The notes beneath the pieces are model-generated. The model was not told where the DNA came from and made no database searches. It saw only the letters and a program-made list of their open reading frames with translations. DNA of 64,000 nucleotides from Marinomonas posidonica IVIA-Po-181 (GTDB taxonomy: Bacteria > Pseudomonadota > Gammaproteobacteria > Pseudomonadales > Marinomonadaceae), in assembly GCF_000214215.1 (NCBI RefSeq), contig NC_015559.1, positions 3,087,001-3,151,000 of the forward strand, given 5' to 3'. Each line of letters opens with the position of its first letter. Position 1 is the stretch's first letter. The translations under genes and the position numbers were made by a program. Below, one piece after another: positions 28,313 through 37,466 of this stretch.

Positions 28313-28337
28313 ACCATTTAAACCATTTAAACCATAT
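28311..28337 (+). repeat. Three tandem copies of a 9-bp unit at the mgtE stop
   Basis: AAACCATTT occurs three times in a row (last copy with one or two changes), beginning at the mgtE stop codon. It is probably a slippage product. It carries no hairpin and no obvious regulatory meaning. Confidence 0.85.
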
Positions 28338-28363
28338 TACATTCATCAATACAGAGAGATTTT

Positions 28364-29518
28364 ATGAACTGGGAAACAATGCAAACTTACTTCGGCTTAG
28401 GCGATACCGAAATGCACTGGGTCGTCAGAGTCTTTTTGGTGGTCTTAAGCACCCTAGTCGTTAACTTTATTGCCAGTCGCTTATTAATTCGCTTAAACAA
28501 GCAACTGGAACGAACCAAGACCCCTTGGGACAATGTGTTAGTGATTGCCGCCCAAAAACCCATTGGTATGTTTATCTGGTTAGTCGGATTAAGCCTAGCA
28601 GCTGAAATTTCAGGTACCAATATTGACCCTGGACTGTCCTCTCTAATAAGTTCGATTAGAGAAGTGGGCGTTATCGTTATATTAACCTGGTTTATTTTAC
28701 GCTGCATTTCTCAAAGTGAAAAAGCCGTCACAAGTTCTAGCAAGGTCAAAATCAAGGTTGATTACACGACAGCCAGTGCCATTAGTAAGCTACTGAGGGC
28801 GTCCATTATCATTACTTCCGCTCTGGTTGTCCTGCAAACATTAGGCTACAGCATTTCTGGTGTCTTAGCGTTTGGTGGTATCGGCGGTATCGCGGTCGGC
28901 TTTGCCGCCAAAGATTTGCTGGCCAATTTTTTCGGTGGGCTGATGGTCTACCTAGATCGCCCTTTCGCCATTGGTGACTGGATACGCTCCCCCGATCAAA
29001 ACATAGAAGGTACAGTTGAGCACATAGGTTGGCGCCAAACTCGCATTCGCACCTTTGAAAAACGCCCTCTGTATGTTCCAAACTCAACGTTTTCATTGAT
29101 TTCTGTTGAAAACCCATCGCGCATGACACACAGACGCATCAATGAAACCATTGGTGTGCGCTACTCTGATTTCAGCATTCTGCCAGACATACTCAAAGAC
29201 ATTAAAGAGATGGTGGCAAATCATGAAGACTTAGACACCCAACAAATTTATATGGTGAATTTCAACCAATTTGGCCCTTCTTCCCTCGACTTCTTTATTT
29301 ACACCTACACCAAAACAGTCGATTGGCGAACCTACCATAACGTCAAACAAGATGTACTTTTCCAAGCTATGAAGATTATTGAAGATCGTGGCGCGGAAGT
29401 TGCCTTCCCAACACAAACACTGCATTTTGGCGACGATGGTCAAATCCATTTTAGCAATAATCAATCAGCACCAAACCAACCCGTTTCCAACCAGTCAATA
29501 CCTAACGAACAAGGCTAA
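28364..29518 (+). CDS. MscS-family mechanosensitive ion channel
   Basis: Inner-membrane channel of the small-conductance mechanosensitive family, 384 residues. About four to five hydrophobic segments occur between 20 and 180. The pore-lining helix and the start of the cytoplasmic vestibule read VLAFGGIGGIAVGFAAKD, then LLANFFGGLMVYLDRPFAIG, which is the MscS signature. The beta domain follows (EGTVEHIGWRQTRIRTFEKR, VPNSTFS). It resembles YnaI-type members more than E. coli MscS by its extra N-terminal helices. The last 20 residues are a low-complexity Asn/Gln/Pro tail. It is 51 bases after mgtE and probably co-transcribed. Confidence 0.92.
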   Translation: MNWETMQTYFGLGDTEMHWVVRVFLVVLSTLVVNFIASRLLIRLNKQLERTKTPWDNVLVIAAQKPIGMFIWLVGLSLAAEISGTNIDPGLSSLISSIREVGVIVILTWFILRCISQSEKAVTSSSKVKIKVDYTTASAISKLLRASIIITSALVVLQTLGYSISGVLAFGGIGGIAVGFAAKDLLANFFGGLMVYLDRPFAIGDWIRSPDQNIEGTVEHIGWRQTRIRTFEKRPLYVPNSTFSLISVENPSRMTHRRINETIGVRYSDFSILPDILKDIKEMVANHEDLDTQQIYMVNFNQFGPSSLDFFIYTYTKTVDWRTYHNVKQDVLFQAMKIIEDRGAEVAFPTQTLHFGDDGQIHFSNNQSAPNQPVSNQSIPNEQG

Positions 29519-29527
29519 TTTCCAATA

Positions 29528-29570
29528 AAAAACGGTCAAGCTTGATGATGTCATCAGCCTTGGCCGTTTT
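29528..29570. terminator. Bidirectional terminator between the MscS gene and gph
   Basis: A long imperfect hairpin whose base is AAAACGG paired with CCGTTTT and whose tip is TGATGA/TCATCA. Both strands end in a T run, so it serves both converging genes. Confidence 0.85.
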
Positions 29571-29595
29571 TAGTCGTTCAGGCAAGCACTTGCTG

Positions 29596-30276
29596 TTAAA
29601 CGAGTAGCTCCGCCAAATCATCAATAATGGCATCGGCTCCTAGTCCTTTCAGGTCCACCCCTTGATGGTAACCATAGGTCACTAAAGCCGACTTAAACCC
29701 CGCGTTCTGTGCGGCTTTAAAGTCCGTAATGGAATCGCCTATCATCAAGCAACGTTCAGGTTGAGCCTCAATGGATTCACTGCAATGCAACAATGGCAAA
29801 GCAGAAGGCTTCTTCTCATCTAACGTATCGCCTCCAAGGAACCAAGCAAACTCTTCGGTGATGCCAAATTCATCCAGTATCGGCTTGATGAAGACACTGG
29901 GCTTATTCGTAATCAAGGCAACTGGCACACTGTTGTACTTAAAGGCTTTTAGAATCGCAACCACATTGGGATACAGTTTAGAATGATCCGTCAGATGCTG
30001 ATGGTAATGGATTAAAAACAGGCGATACGCTTCTTCATGCTTGTCTTGGCTTAGTCCAGCCCAATCCAATGCTTGCTCAATTAACTTGGCTGCGCCAAAT
30101 CCCACCCAAGCTCGGACTTGCTCTTCACCCGCCAAGGGTGCCTGATATTCTGACAAAAAAGCATCTACGGCTGCGGCAATATCCGGCACACTGTCTACCA
30201 ATGTTCCGTCCAAATCCAAGCACACTAGATCAGGCCAACCGTCAAACCATTTAGAAAAATACTTGGGGGTTTTCAT
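29596..30276 (-). CDS. gph: Phosphoglycolate phosphatase
   Basis: HAD-family phosphatase hydrolysing 2-phosphoglycolate, 226 residues. Motif I is LVCLDLDGTLVDSVPDIAAA (nucleophile Asp and acid/base Asp), motif II lies around VALITNKPSVFIKPILDEFG, and motif IV is CLMIGDSITDFKAAQNAG. The start codon overlaps the rpe stop by one base (TAATG), so translation is probably coupled. In many gammaproteobacteria rpe-gph is followed by trpE; here a convergent plus-strand gene follows. Confidence 0.93.
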   Translation of the reverse strand: MKTPKYFSKWFDGWPDLVCLDLDGTLVDSVPDIAAAVDAFLSEYQAPLAGEEQVRAWVGFGAAKLIEQALDWAGLSQDKHEEAYRLFLIHYHQHLTDHSKLYPNVVAILKAFKYNSVPVALITNKPSVFIKPILDEFGITEEFAWFLGGDTLDEKKPSALPLLHCSESIEAQPERCLMIGDSITDFKAAQNAGFKSALVTYGYHQGVDLKGLGADAIIDDLAELLV

Positions 30277-30947
30277 TAACGCACACTCGCCAATTCAGCT
30301 CTCATGGCATCAATCACGGCCTGATAATCTGTCTTCCCAAAAATCGCCGACCCTGCTACAAACGTATCCGCACCAGCCTTAGCAATCTCAGCGATATTTT
30401 TTTCACTGACACCACCATCCACTTCAAGGCGGATATTACGACCACTGGCCTCAATCAGCGCACGCGCTTCGCGAAGTTTATCCAGCGCCCCAGGAATAAA
30501 AGATTGCCCTCCAAAACCTGGATTCACCGACATCAGTAGCACCATATCTATCTTATCTAAAACATGTTTCAAATGATGTAAAGGCGTCGCAGGATTAAAA
30601 ACCAAACCAGCTTTACAGCCGCCATCTTTAATCATCTGTAAAGATCGATCAATGTGTTCGCTGGCCTCTGGATGAAAAGTAATATAAGAAGCACCCGCTT
30701 CAATAAAGTCACCAATCATGCGATCGACGGGTTTCACCATTAAATGCACGTCAATGTCGGCTGTCACTCCATGCTTGCGTAACGCTTTACAGACCATAGG
30801 CCCAATCGTTAAATTGGGAACATAGTGATTATCCATGACGTCAAAATGTATGATGTCGGCTCCCGCTTCCAGAACATGATCGACTTCTTCCCCTAAGCGG
30901 GCAAAATCAGCAGAAAGAATTGAAGGGGCAATGATAAAATCATTCAT
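30276..30947 (-). CDS. rpe: Ribulose-phosphate 3-epimerase
   Basis: Pentose phosphate pathway enzyme interconverting ribulose 5-phosphate and xylulose 5-phosphate; 223 residues. TIM-barrel motifs are canonical: [58 protein letters not shown] and [14 protein letters not shown]. Upstream in-frame GTG (30968) is possible, but the ATG at 30947 gives the standard start and has GGAG 6 bases upstream. Confidence 0.96.
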   Translation of the reverse strand: MNDFIIAPSILSADFARLGEEVDHVLEAGADIIHFDVMDNHYVPNLTIGPMVCKALRKHGVTADIDVHLMVKPVDRMIGDFIEAGASYITFHPEASEHIDRSLQMIKDGGCKAGLVFNPATPLHHLKHVLDKIDMVLLMSVNPGFGGQSFIPGALDKLREARALIEASGRNIRLEVDGGVSEKNIAEIAKAGADTFVAGSAIFGKTDYQAVIDAMRAELASVR

Positions 30948-31047
30948 ATCTGTCTCCAGCAGTGACACAATAAATGCAACTTAATAAAAAACACCAAACG
31001 TCGAAGACGATATTTTAACAAGGCCATCGAAAGAAGTATTGAAAACA

Positions 31048-31986
31048 ATGCAGAAAATTCATCTCTTACTGAAGATAACATTGATTGGCTGGTTGCTCGG
31101 CCCCGCGATCAACGCTCAAGCAGAAGATGCTTCATCGGCTGACCCTGCTGCACAAAAATACGTCAAACCACAACCACAAGTAAGTCGAATTAACGCGCTA
31201 AAAGCCTCATTAGAGGGAGTTCAACTTGAACACCAAATACAAGTATTAGACGCCGAAGGTGGTCCATTTTTATCCCTCTATAAAAAATCTCAGACTCGCT
31301 CAACCCAAGGTTGCGCCATTCTTTTACACTCAGATAATGAACACCCAGATTGGCCTGAGGCGATCGCCCCCCTGCGCGATAAGCTAACAGAGTACAGTTG
31401 GTGCACGCTGTCGATAGAAGTTCCTGATGTCACTAAACGTGGTCAAGCCATTAAGACACCCAGTACAGCCCCTGCATCAGAAAGCACTGAAGAAAAGACT
31501 GTTAGTCTAGCCAATCAGGCGATTGTGTTTGCTCGAATTGAAGCGGCCATAGAGTTAGCCAAAGCCGATGGAGTTAATGAGTTTGCTTTGATTGGTTATC
31601 GAACTGGCGCCAGCTATGCCTTAGCTTTTTCTGCGCAAAACAAGTTAGCCGTACAAGCCCTAGCGCTCATTGATATTCAAACGCCAGCTGATACGTCGAG
31701 CTATCAGATCGCACAACTCATTAGAGAGACACCACAACCAATATTGGATTACTACTTAAGTCAGCCAAGTAGAAACCAACAATTTGCCCAATGGCGACAA
31801 CAAGCAGGCCGTCAGAGAGAAAAACCTCAAGGCCAATACATTCAAAAAGACGCCATTCCAGATCGTGTTACAGGGCAAGACAGTCAAGCGTTATTAGTTC
31901 AAAGAGTACGCGGTTTTTTAAAACAAAATACCAAGCAAATTAGTCAACGTCGTCCACTACCTCAAGTGAATAAAGGTCTTTTTTAA
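31048..31986 (+). CDS. DUF3530 family periplasmic alpha/beta-hydrolase-like protein
   Basis: Protein of about 312 residues with an N-terminal signal peptide (hydrophobic segment LLLKITLIGWLLGPAINAQA). The mature part shows a hydrolase-like core: CAILLHSDNEHPDWPEAIAP, SWCTLSIEVPDVTKRG and FALIGYRTGASYALAFSAQ, where the usual GxSxG nucleophile elbow reads GYRTGAS, so a classical serine nucleophile is doubtful. This pattern matches what I remember of DUF3530 proteins; the function is unknown. The ATG at 31048 was chosen over a TTG at 31039; neither has a strong ribosome site. It is divergent from rpe and convergent with djlA. Confidence 0.75.
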   Translation: MQKIHLLLKITLIGWLLGPAINAQAEDASSADPAAQKYVKPQPQVSRINALKASLEGVQLEHQIQVLDAEGGPFLSLYKKSQTRSTQGCAILLHSDNEHPDWPEAIAPLRDKLTEYSWCTLSIEVPDVTKRGQAIKTPSTAPASESTEEKTVSLANQAIVFARIEAAIELAKADGVNEFALIGYRTGASYALAFSAQNKLAVQALALIDIQTPADTSSYQIAQLIRETPQPILDYYLSQPSRNQQFAQWRQQAGRQREKPQGQYIQKDAIPDRVTGQDSQALLVQRVRGFLKQNTKQISQRRPLPQVNKGLF

Positions 31987-32011
31987 CCCCTTTATTCACT
32001 AAACAATCCCG

Positions 32012-32803
32012 TTACTTACGTGCGTTTTTAATTAATTCATAAGCCGATTGAATTTCTTGAGTACGCTCCTTTGCCAACTCAATCATTTCATCCGGTAAAC
32101 CTTGAGAACTCAGCTTATCAGGGTGATTTTTACTCATTAGGCGACGGTACGCTTTTTTAATGTCAGCATCCGACATGTCCGGCGTCACCCCCAAAGCCTC
32201 ATAGGCCGACTTTAATAAGTCTTTAGATCCCATACTATTATTGGAAGATTGATAGCCCTGTCTAAAGTGCGCTTGCTGTTTCACTTGAATGTGTAAAGCG
32301 TCAAACTCCGCCACACTAATGCCTAAGTTGGCACAGACTTGAGAGACAAAGGATTTCTCTTCAATACTGAAATGACCATCCGCATACGCAGACACCAACA
32401 AAACTTCTAGTAACGTTCGAGTTAAATCCCCAGGACCAACAATGCTTTTAAAATGATTCAGTTCAGCCACTAAATCAAAATTCGCCGATTTACCTTCATT
32501 AAATAGACGCTTAGCTTGCTCTTGTGCTTCAGGAGACAAACGCAATCGTTGCATAACCGACTGAGCCAGTTGAATTTCCGCCTCGGAAACCTGCCCATCC
32601 GACTTGGCCAAACGCCCCATCAATAAAAATAAAGTTCGAAAAAAGGTTTCTTGCTGAAGGCGTATATTGCCTCGCTTTGCTTGATTAAACGCACCACCTT
32701 TTTGGGCCCTATCCAACAGGCTACCAACAACATACCCCAATATTGCGCCAAGGAAATTTGACATCAAAACATAGCCCAGAATGGCGCACACAATTTTCCA
32801 CAT
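32012..32803 (-). CDS. djlA: Membrane-anchored DnaJ-like co-chaperone DjlA
   Basis: Co-chaperone of DnaK anchored in the inner membrane, 263 residues. An N-terminal membrane segment (MWKIVCAILGYVLMSNFLGA, then ILGYVVGSLLD) is followed by a TerB-like helical domain (about 50-170). A C-terminal J domain (about 195-263) contains the essential HPD in RRLMSKNHPDKLSSQGLP. The ATG at 32803 starts exactly at the membrane segment with GGAG upstream; an earlier in-frame start at 32845 would add 14 unrelated residues. It is divergent from lptD, a conserved neighbourhood in gammaproteobacteria. Confidence 0.94.
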   Translation of the reverse strand: MWKIVCAILGYVLMSNFLGAILGYVVGSLLDRAQKGGAFNQAKRGNIRLQQETFFRTLFLLMGRLAKSDGQVSEAEIQLAQSVMQRLRLSPEAQEQAKRLFNEGKSANFDLVAELNHFKSIVGPGDLTRTLLEVLLVSAYADGHFSIEEKSFVSQVCANLGISVAEFDALHIQVKQQAHFRQGYQSSNNSMGSKDLLKSAYEALGVTPDMSDADIKKAYRRLMSKNHPDKLSSQGLPDEMIELAKERTQEIQSAYELIKNARK

Positions 32804-32931
32804 AAAGATATTTCTCCAGAATCGGTAGCCCCTATGGGCCTGCATAGATTATCATTTGTCTTATTACGTGGAGCCTCAATTGGCAGCCTCCGATTTCGGA
32901 CAACAATTATTGGTAAATAAGTATACCCTGC

Positions 32932-35187
32932 ATGGTTAAGCATTTACGCAACTACGCCCTATTTTTTCAAGGTCTTTTCATATTGCCACTTGCTCATGGG
33001 CAAGTAGATCAATGGGATTGGGCTCCTCGAGAATCCCTGACCACTGAACAAAAAGCTCAGCTAGGTCGCTATTGCCAAGGCCAATACATTAATCAATGGC
33101 AAACCAGTCAAGGGAATAGTACACAACTTCAAGCCGATCTAATCACCCGAGATCAAACAGGGGTTGTTCACTTAGAAGGCCGCGCTAACATTGCTCAGCC
33201 CAACTCTCAACTCTCTGCAGATACCATTGAAGGTGTTCCAGATGACTATTATCAAGCTTCAGGCAATGTCACACTGAGATCCGCCAATGCCCTGATTCGA
33301 AGCTCTAATAGCTACATTTCCAATAACGGTAGCACTGACACAGAATTTGAAAATGCCTCGTTTTTAAATCACAGTAGTAAATTTCGAGGTGAGGCAAAAT
33401 CGTTAACGCAAGAAACAAACGGCGTCGTATTCATTGAAGAAGGTTTTTTTACCACTTGTGAGCCTAATCAAGAAAGTTGGAGCTTATATGGCAGCAGCAT
33501 TGAGCTTAATCCAACGTCAGGCTTCGGGACCGCCAAGCACGTTCAGGTTCGCATTGCTGGCATCCCGATTTTTTACTCGCCTTGGTTACGCTTTCCGATT
33601 GATGACAGACGCCAAAGTGGTTTTTTATTCCCTAGTTTTGGTTATTCAGACAATGATGGCTTAAGTCTATCCACGCCTTTTTACTGGAACATAGCGAGCA
33701 ACTATGACGCCACCTTCACTCCCCAATACATTCAAGAAAAAGGCGAAGGCATCGATGTTGAGTTTCGTCATCTAAGTTCATTCGGCGAAACAACCTATGA
33801 GCAATCCTATTTCTCAGATCAAGATGAAGGAGATCAGATATTACTCAAGCTAACCTCTAGTCAGCGCTTTAACCAATATCTGCAATCCGGCTTTATTTAT
33901 GAAGCCAATCCCACAGAAAACGAATTCCCTGAAGCCAACAGCACTTCTATTGGTGAAAAAGACCATTATCAGCAGAGTGCTTATGTGTCTTTAAACAGTG
34001 GCAACTTCTTCAACAAGTTAACCTATTTAACCTATCAGACACCAAGCAGTTCGGATGACGAGCCCTTTGAATGGAAACCTCGTTTTGAAAGTTCATACCA
34101 AAATGTTAATAGCCTTACCGATTACAGCGCCACATTACAGTACACGGACTTTTATGATCCAGCCGAAGACAACTTTGATGGAGAAAGAATTGTTTTAAAT
34201 CAGGATCTTAGCTTTGACTTTGGTAACGACTGGCTAACTTTAACACCAGGTATATTCGCTCAATATCGAGACTACCAACTGCATGACTATAGTAACAGCA
34301 CGGATTCAGATGCATCTCTAGAACACATTACCAGCTACCTTGACACAGGATTAGCGTTTGAGCGCCGTTACACCAACGAAAATGGAGCATGGCGTCAAAC
34401 CCTGTCGCCAAGACTGAACTACCTGTACTCACCCTACGAAAATCAAACGGATATCCCTGACTTTGATGCCAGCGAGTCTACTATTACTTACTCTAGAGCC
34501 TTCAGCCACGAGCGATTCAATGGCAATGACAGAGTGGGCGATACAGAACAAGTCAGTTTTGGGTTAGAAAGTCGTCTATATGATGAAAATAATAATGAAA
34601 AGTGGTCTTTAAAAGCTGGTCAGGTCTTCTACTTAGAGGATCGATATGTTGGTATTAGTGGCACTACCAGTGACAGCAGCCCAGTAGACGATAGCAAACA
34701 CAGTAATCTGTTAACCTCTGCCAGCTATTATGGCTCTGATTTTAGTCTGACTGCCAACCTGAATTACGACCCTGATGAAGATAACATCAATCTGGCCCAA
34801 CTTGTCGCTAAGCTAACGCCAGCGGACCGGATTAAAGTTAATCTGAGTTATTTGTACTCAATTAATAATTCAGACTCGGATGATGACGCAAAACAAGCCA
34901 GTTTTGGTACAGTATTCCCAATCAACCAAAATTGGTCAGCGTTCGCTCAGTACACCTACGACTTCATGGATGACGAAGCAACCAAACAAGTGTCTGGTGT
35001 TGGCTATGAAAACTGTTGCATAAAAGTCTCACTGAGCTATCAAGACTGGATTGACGATGATAATGACGCCGATCGAGGCATCTTTTTACAATTTATTTTA
35101 CGTAGTTTAAGCACCGCTGGACGTAGCAACAGTAACGCCACTAGCATTGCAGACACCTACTGGAACCAAGGAAAAATCGGATATTAA
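32932..35187 (+). CDS. lptD: LPS-assembly outer membrane protein LptD
   Basis: Outer-membrane barrel that, with LptE, inserts lipopolysaccharide in the outer leaflet; 751 residues. A signal peptide covers about 1-23 (ending PLAHG). The N-terminal OstA/beta-jellyroll domain (about 60-170) includes LSADTIEGVPDDYYQASGNV. The barrel begins near VRIAGIPIFYSPWLRFPIDD with the conserved RQSGFLFPSFGYS. Cysteines at 48, 176 and 695-696 match the four that form the two interdomain disulfides in E. coli LptD. It starts a run of eight closely spaced plus-strand genes; surA follows after 2 bases and encodes the chaperone that folds LptD. Confidence 0.96.
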   Translation: MVKHLRNYALFFQGLFILPLAHGQVDQWDWAPRESLTTEQKAQLGRYCQGQYINQWQTSQGNSTQLQADLITRDQTGVVHLEGRANIAQPNSQLSADTIEGVPDDYYQASGNVTLRSANALIRSSNSYISNNGSTDTEFENASFLNHSSKFRGEAKSLTQETNGVVFIEEGFFTTCEPNQESWSLYGSSIELNPTSGFGTAKHVQVRIAGIPIFYSPWLRFPIDDRRQSGFLFPSFGYSDNDGLSLSTPFYWNIASNYDATFTPQYIQEKGEGIDVEFRHLSSFGETTYEQSYFSDQDEGDQILLKLTSSQRFNQYLQSGFIYEANPTENEFPEANSTSIGEKDHYQQSAYVSLNSGNFFNKLTYLTYQTPSSSDDEPFEWKPRFESSYQNVNSLTDYSATLQYTDFYDPAEDNFDGERIVLNQDLSFDFGNDWLTLTPGIFAQYRDYQLHDYSNSTDSDASLEHITSYLDTGLAFERRYTNENGAWRQTLSPRLNYLYSPYENQTDIPDFDASESTITYSRAFSHERFNGNDRVGDTEQVSFGLESRLYDENNNEKWSLKAGQVFYLEDRYVGISGTTSDSSPVDDSKHSNLLTSASYYGSDFSLTANLNYDPDEDNINLAQLVAKLTPADRIKVNLSYLYSINNSDSDDDAKQASFGTVFPINQNWSAFAQYTYDFMDDEATKQVSGVGYENCCIKVSLSYQDWIDDDNDADRGIFLQFILRSLSTAGRSNSNATSIADTYWNQGKIGY

Positions 35188-35189
35188 TC

Positions 35190-36440
35190 ATGAAGTTATT
35201 CTCTTTTTTCGTCCTCATGCTAACATTTTCTAGTTTACAAGCAGTACAGGCCGACACCACCAAAATTGATGGCATCGCTGCCATCATCGATGCCACACCT
35301 ATCCTTGAAAGCGACATTCAAAATCGCTTTCAAATCGTCAAAGACAGAGTGCCTGGCGGCATTATGACGGACAACATTCACCGTCAAATCCTCAATCAAT
35401 TGGTCGATGAAACCCTGCAAGCTAACTATGCCGAAAAAATCGGCATGAGAGCCTCCAGCTCCGATTTGGATAAAGCTATTCTAGGAGTGGCAAAGAATAT
35501 GAACCTTGATCTACAAGGTTTAAAAACAGTATTAGCGAGCAAAGGTATAAACTACAGTCGCTACCGTAAACAAATTGAACACGAAATCCTGATCAACAAC
35601 ATTAAACGCGAAATCATTAAGCGTCGTATCGTCATTTCGGAACAAGAAATTGATGATTACATGAGCTCAGAAACCAGCATCACCAAAGATAAAGACCAGA
35701 TTCATCTGCGTCATATCTTGATTCGAGCCAGTAATCCAGAAGAAGCGAAAACTGAGATCAATACCATCACCCAGCAAATTCAAAACGAAGAGGATTTTAT
35801 CCAACAAGCCGTTGCAAAATCAGCTGGCCAGTTTGCCATAGAAGGTGGTGACCTTGGATGGCGTCCGTTGAACCAGTTACCCCCTTTGTTTGTCAGAGCG
35901 CTTGATGCAGAACAAGGCCCTCTTGTCGGCCCACTGCAAAGTAATGCGGGTTACCACTTACTTTGGGTGATCGACAAACGCTCTGCTTCAGTGACACTGC
36001 AACAACAAACCAAAACCCGTCATATTCTGGTACGACCCAATGAAATTCGTGATATGGCGCAAACTCAAGCCTTTGCAGACGAACTCTATAATAAGCTTCA
36101 AAATGGCGCCGACTTCGCAGAATTAGCCAAAGAATACAGTGAAGACCAAGGCTCAACCCTGCAAGGCGGTGATCTTGGCTGGGTCACCCCTGGCACTATG
36201 GTACCGGCTTTTGAAGACATGATGAATGAGACAACGGTTGGTCATATCAGCAAACCTTTCCGCACGCAATTTGGCTGGCACATATTGCAAGTGGAAGGTC
36301 GTCGTGAAGCCGACATCAGTGATCAAGTCAAACGCAGTAACGCTAAACAAGCCCTAACCAAACAAAAGCAAGACATTGTATTGGGCAATTGGTTAGACGA
36401 ATTGCGTGCTGACGCCTTTATTGACATCAAGGACAAGTAA
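35190..36440 (+). CDS. surA: Periplasmic chaperone / peptidyl-prolyl isomerase SurA
   Basis: Chaperone for outer membrane proteins, including LptD, 416 residues. Signal peptide about 1-21. The N-terminal SurA domain (KIDGIAAIIDATPILESDIQ onwards) spans to about 165. Two parvulin domains follow: about 170-270 (IHLRHILIRA, GGDLGWRPLNQLPP) and about 278-378 (KTRHILVRPN, LQGGDLGWVTPGTMVPAFE). A short C-terminal helix completes the chaperone core. It is 2 bases after lptD and 6 before pdxA. Confidence 0.97.
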   Translation: MKLFSFFVLMLTFSSLQAVQADTTKIDGIAAIIDATPILESDIQNRFQIVKDRVPGGIMTDNIHRQILNQLVDETLQANYAEKIGMRASSSDLDKAILGVAKNMNLDLQGLKTVLASKGINYSRYRKQIEHEILINNIKREIIKRRIVISEQEIDDYMSSETSITKDKDQIHLRHILIRASNPEEAKTEINTITQQIQNEEDFIQQAVAKSAGQFAIEGGDLGWRPLNQLPPLFVRALDAEQGPLVGPLQSNAGYHLLWVIDKRSASVTLQQQTKTRHILVRPNEIRDMAQTQAFADELYNKLQNGADFAELAKEYSEDQGSTLQGGDLGWVTPGTMVPAFEDMMNETTVGHISKPFRTQFGWHILQVEGRREADISDQVKRSNAKQALTKQKQDIVLGNWLDELRADAFIDIKDK

Positions 36441-36446
36441 CGCCTC

Positions 36447-37466
36447 ATGAAGCAAGCATCACCTGACACACTCCCAATCATCGCGATCACTTCAGGTGAA
36501 CCGGCTGGCATCGGACCAGACATTATTTTAAGCGCACTAAATGAGTCGTCTTTTGCGGCTCGTTTAGTGGTTCTGGGTGATATCGATTTACTGCGCTCAA
36601 GAGCGAAGACCCTCAACCTCAAACTTGACATCAAAGCGCTTGCCACCCACTCCAAGCTGCCAGCCCATCAACCAGGGAAAATAAGTTTAATCCACATCCC
36701 CATGGCGCAAATAGCACAACCTGGACAACTTAATATAGCCAACGCACCTTATGTACTGGAGACGTTAAAGCAAGCTGGAGAAGGCTGTTTATCTGGGCAA
36801 TTTGATGCCATTGTCACCCCTCCTGTGCATAAAGGGATTCTCTGTCAAACAGGCACGCATTTTTCCGGACATACTGAATTCTTTCAAGCCCAATGCAATT
36901 CACCCCACGTGGTGATGATGTTGGCAAGTGAGGCAATGAAAGTCGCTCTGGTAACGACCCATCTTCCTTTAAAGGACGTGTCTTCTGCAATAACAGAAGA
37001 GGCACTTCGCAAGGTAACACTGGCATTGCATCGAGATTTACAGACAAAATTTGGTATCGAGCACCCACGTATCTTAGTATGTGGGTTAAACCCCCATGCA
37101 GGCGAAGACGGCCATCTCGGCAAAGAAGAAATAGAGACTATTATCCCGGCACTAGACAAGTTACGTTCAGAGGGCTTGGATCTAATCGGACCACTTCCTG
37201 CGGACACCCTGTTTACACCAAAGTATTTAGAGAATGCAGACTGCGCCCTCGCCATGTATCACGATCAGGGCTTACCTGTGTTAAAATACTCTGGATTTGG
37301 TAATGCTGTGAATATTACATTGGGCTTACCCATCATTCGTACGTCCGTGGATCACGGCACAGCAATTGATTTAGCCGGCACAGGTAGCGCCAACCATGGC
37401 AGCCTAAACGTCGCCATTCAACACGCCATTAATATGGCCAATAACGCGAAAAAGTTTTCTAAATGA
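36447..37466 (+). CDS. pdxA: 4-hydroxythreonine-4-phosphate dehydrogenase PdxA
   Basis: Pyridoxal phosphate biosynthesis, oxidising 4-phosphohydroxy-L-threonine with NAD; 339 residues. Conserved segments: IAITSGEPAGIGPDIIL at the start, FSGHTEFFQAQC with a metal-binding His, CGLNPHAGEDGHLG, and AMYHDQGLPVLKYSGFGNAV. The last bases overlap the rsmA start (ATGA), so the two are translationally coupled. Length is normal. Confidence 0.97.
   Translation: MKQASPDTLPIIAITSGEPAGIGPDIILSALNESSFAARLVVLGDIDLLRSRAKTLNLKLDIKALATHSKLPAHQPGKISLIHIPMAQIAQPGQLNIANAPYVLETLKQAGEGCLSGQFDAIVTPPVHKGILCQTGTHFSGHTEFFQAQCNSPHVVMMLASEAMKVALVTTHLPLKDVSSAITEEALRKVTLALHRDLQTKFGIEHPRILVCGLNPHAGEDGHLGKEEIETIIPALDKLRSEGLDLIGPLPADTLFTPKYLENADCALAMYHDQGLPVLKYSGFGNAVNITLGLPIIRTSVDHGTAIDLAGTGSANHGSLNVAIQHAINMANNAKKFSK

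Noticed and set aside
32920-32931. TATACC directly before lptD considered as a -10 box
   Set aside because: Transcription would start at or after the ATG, and no matching -35 was found.
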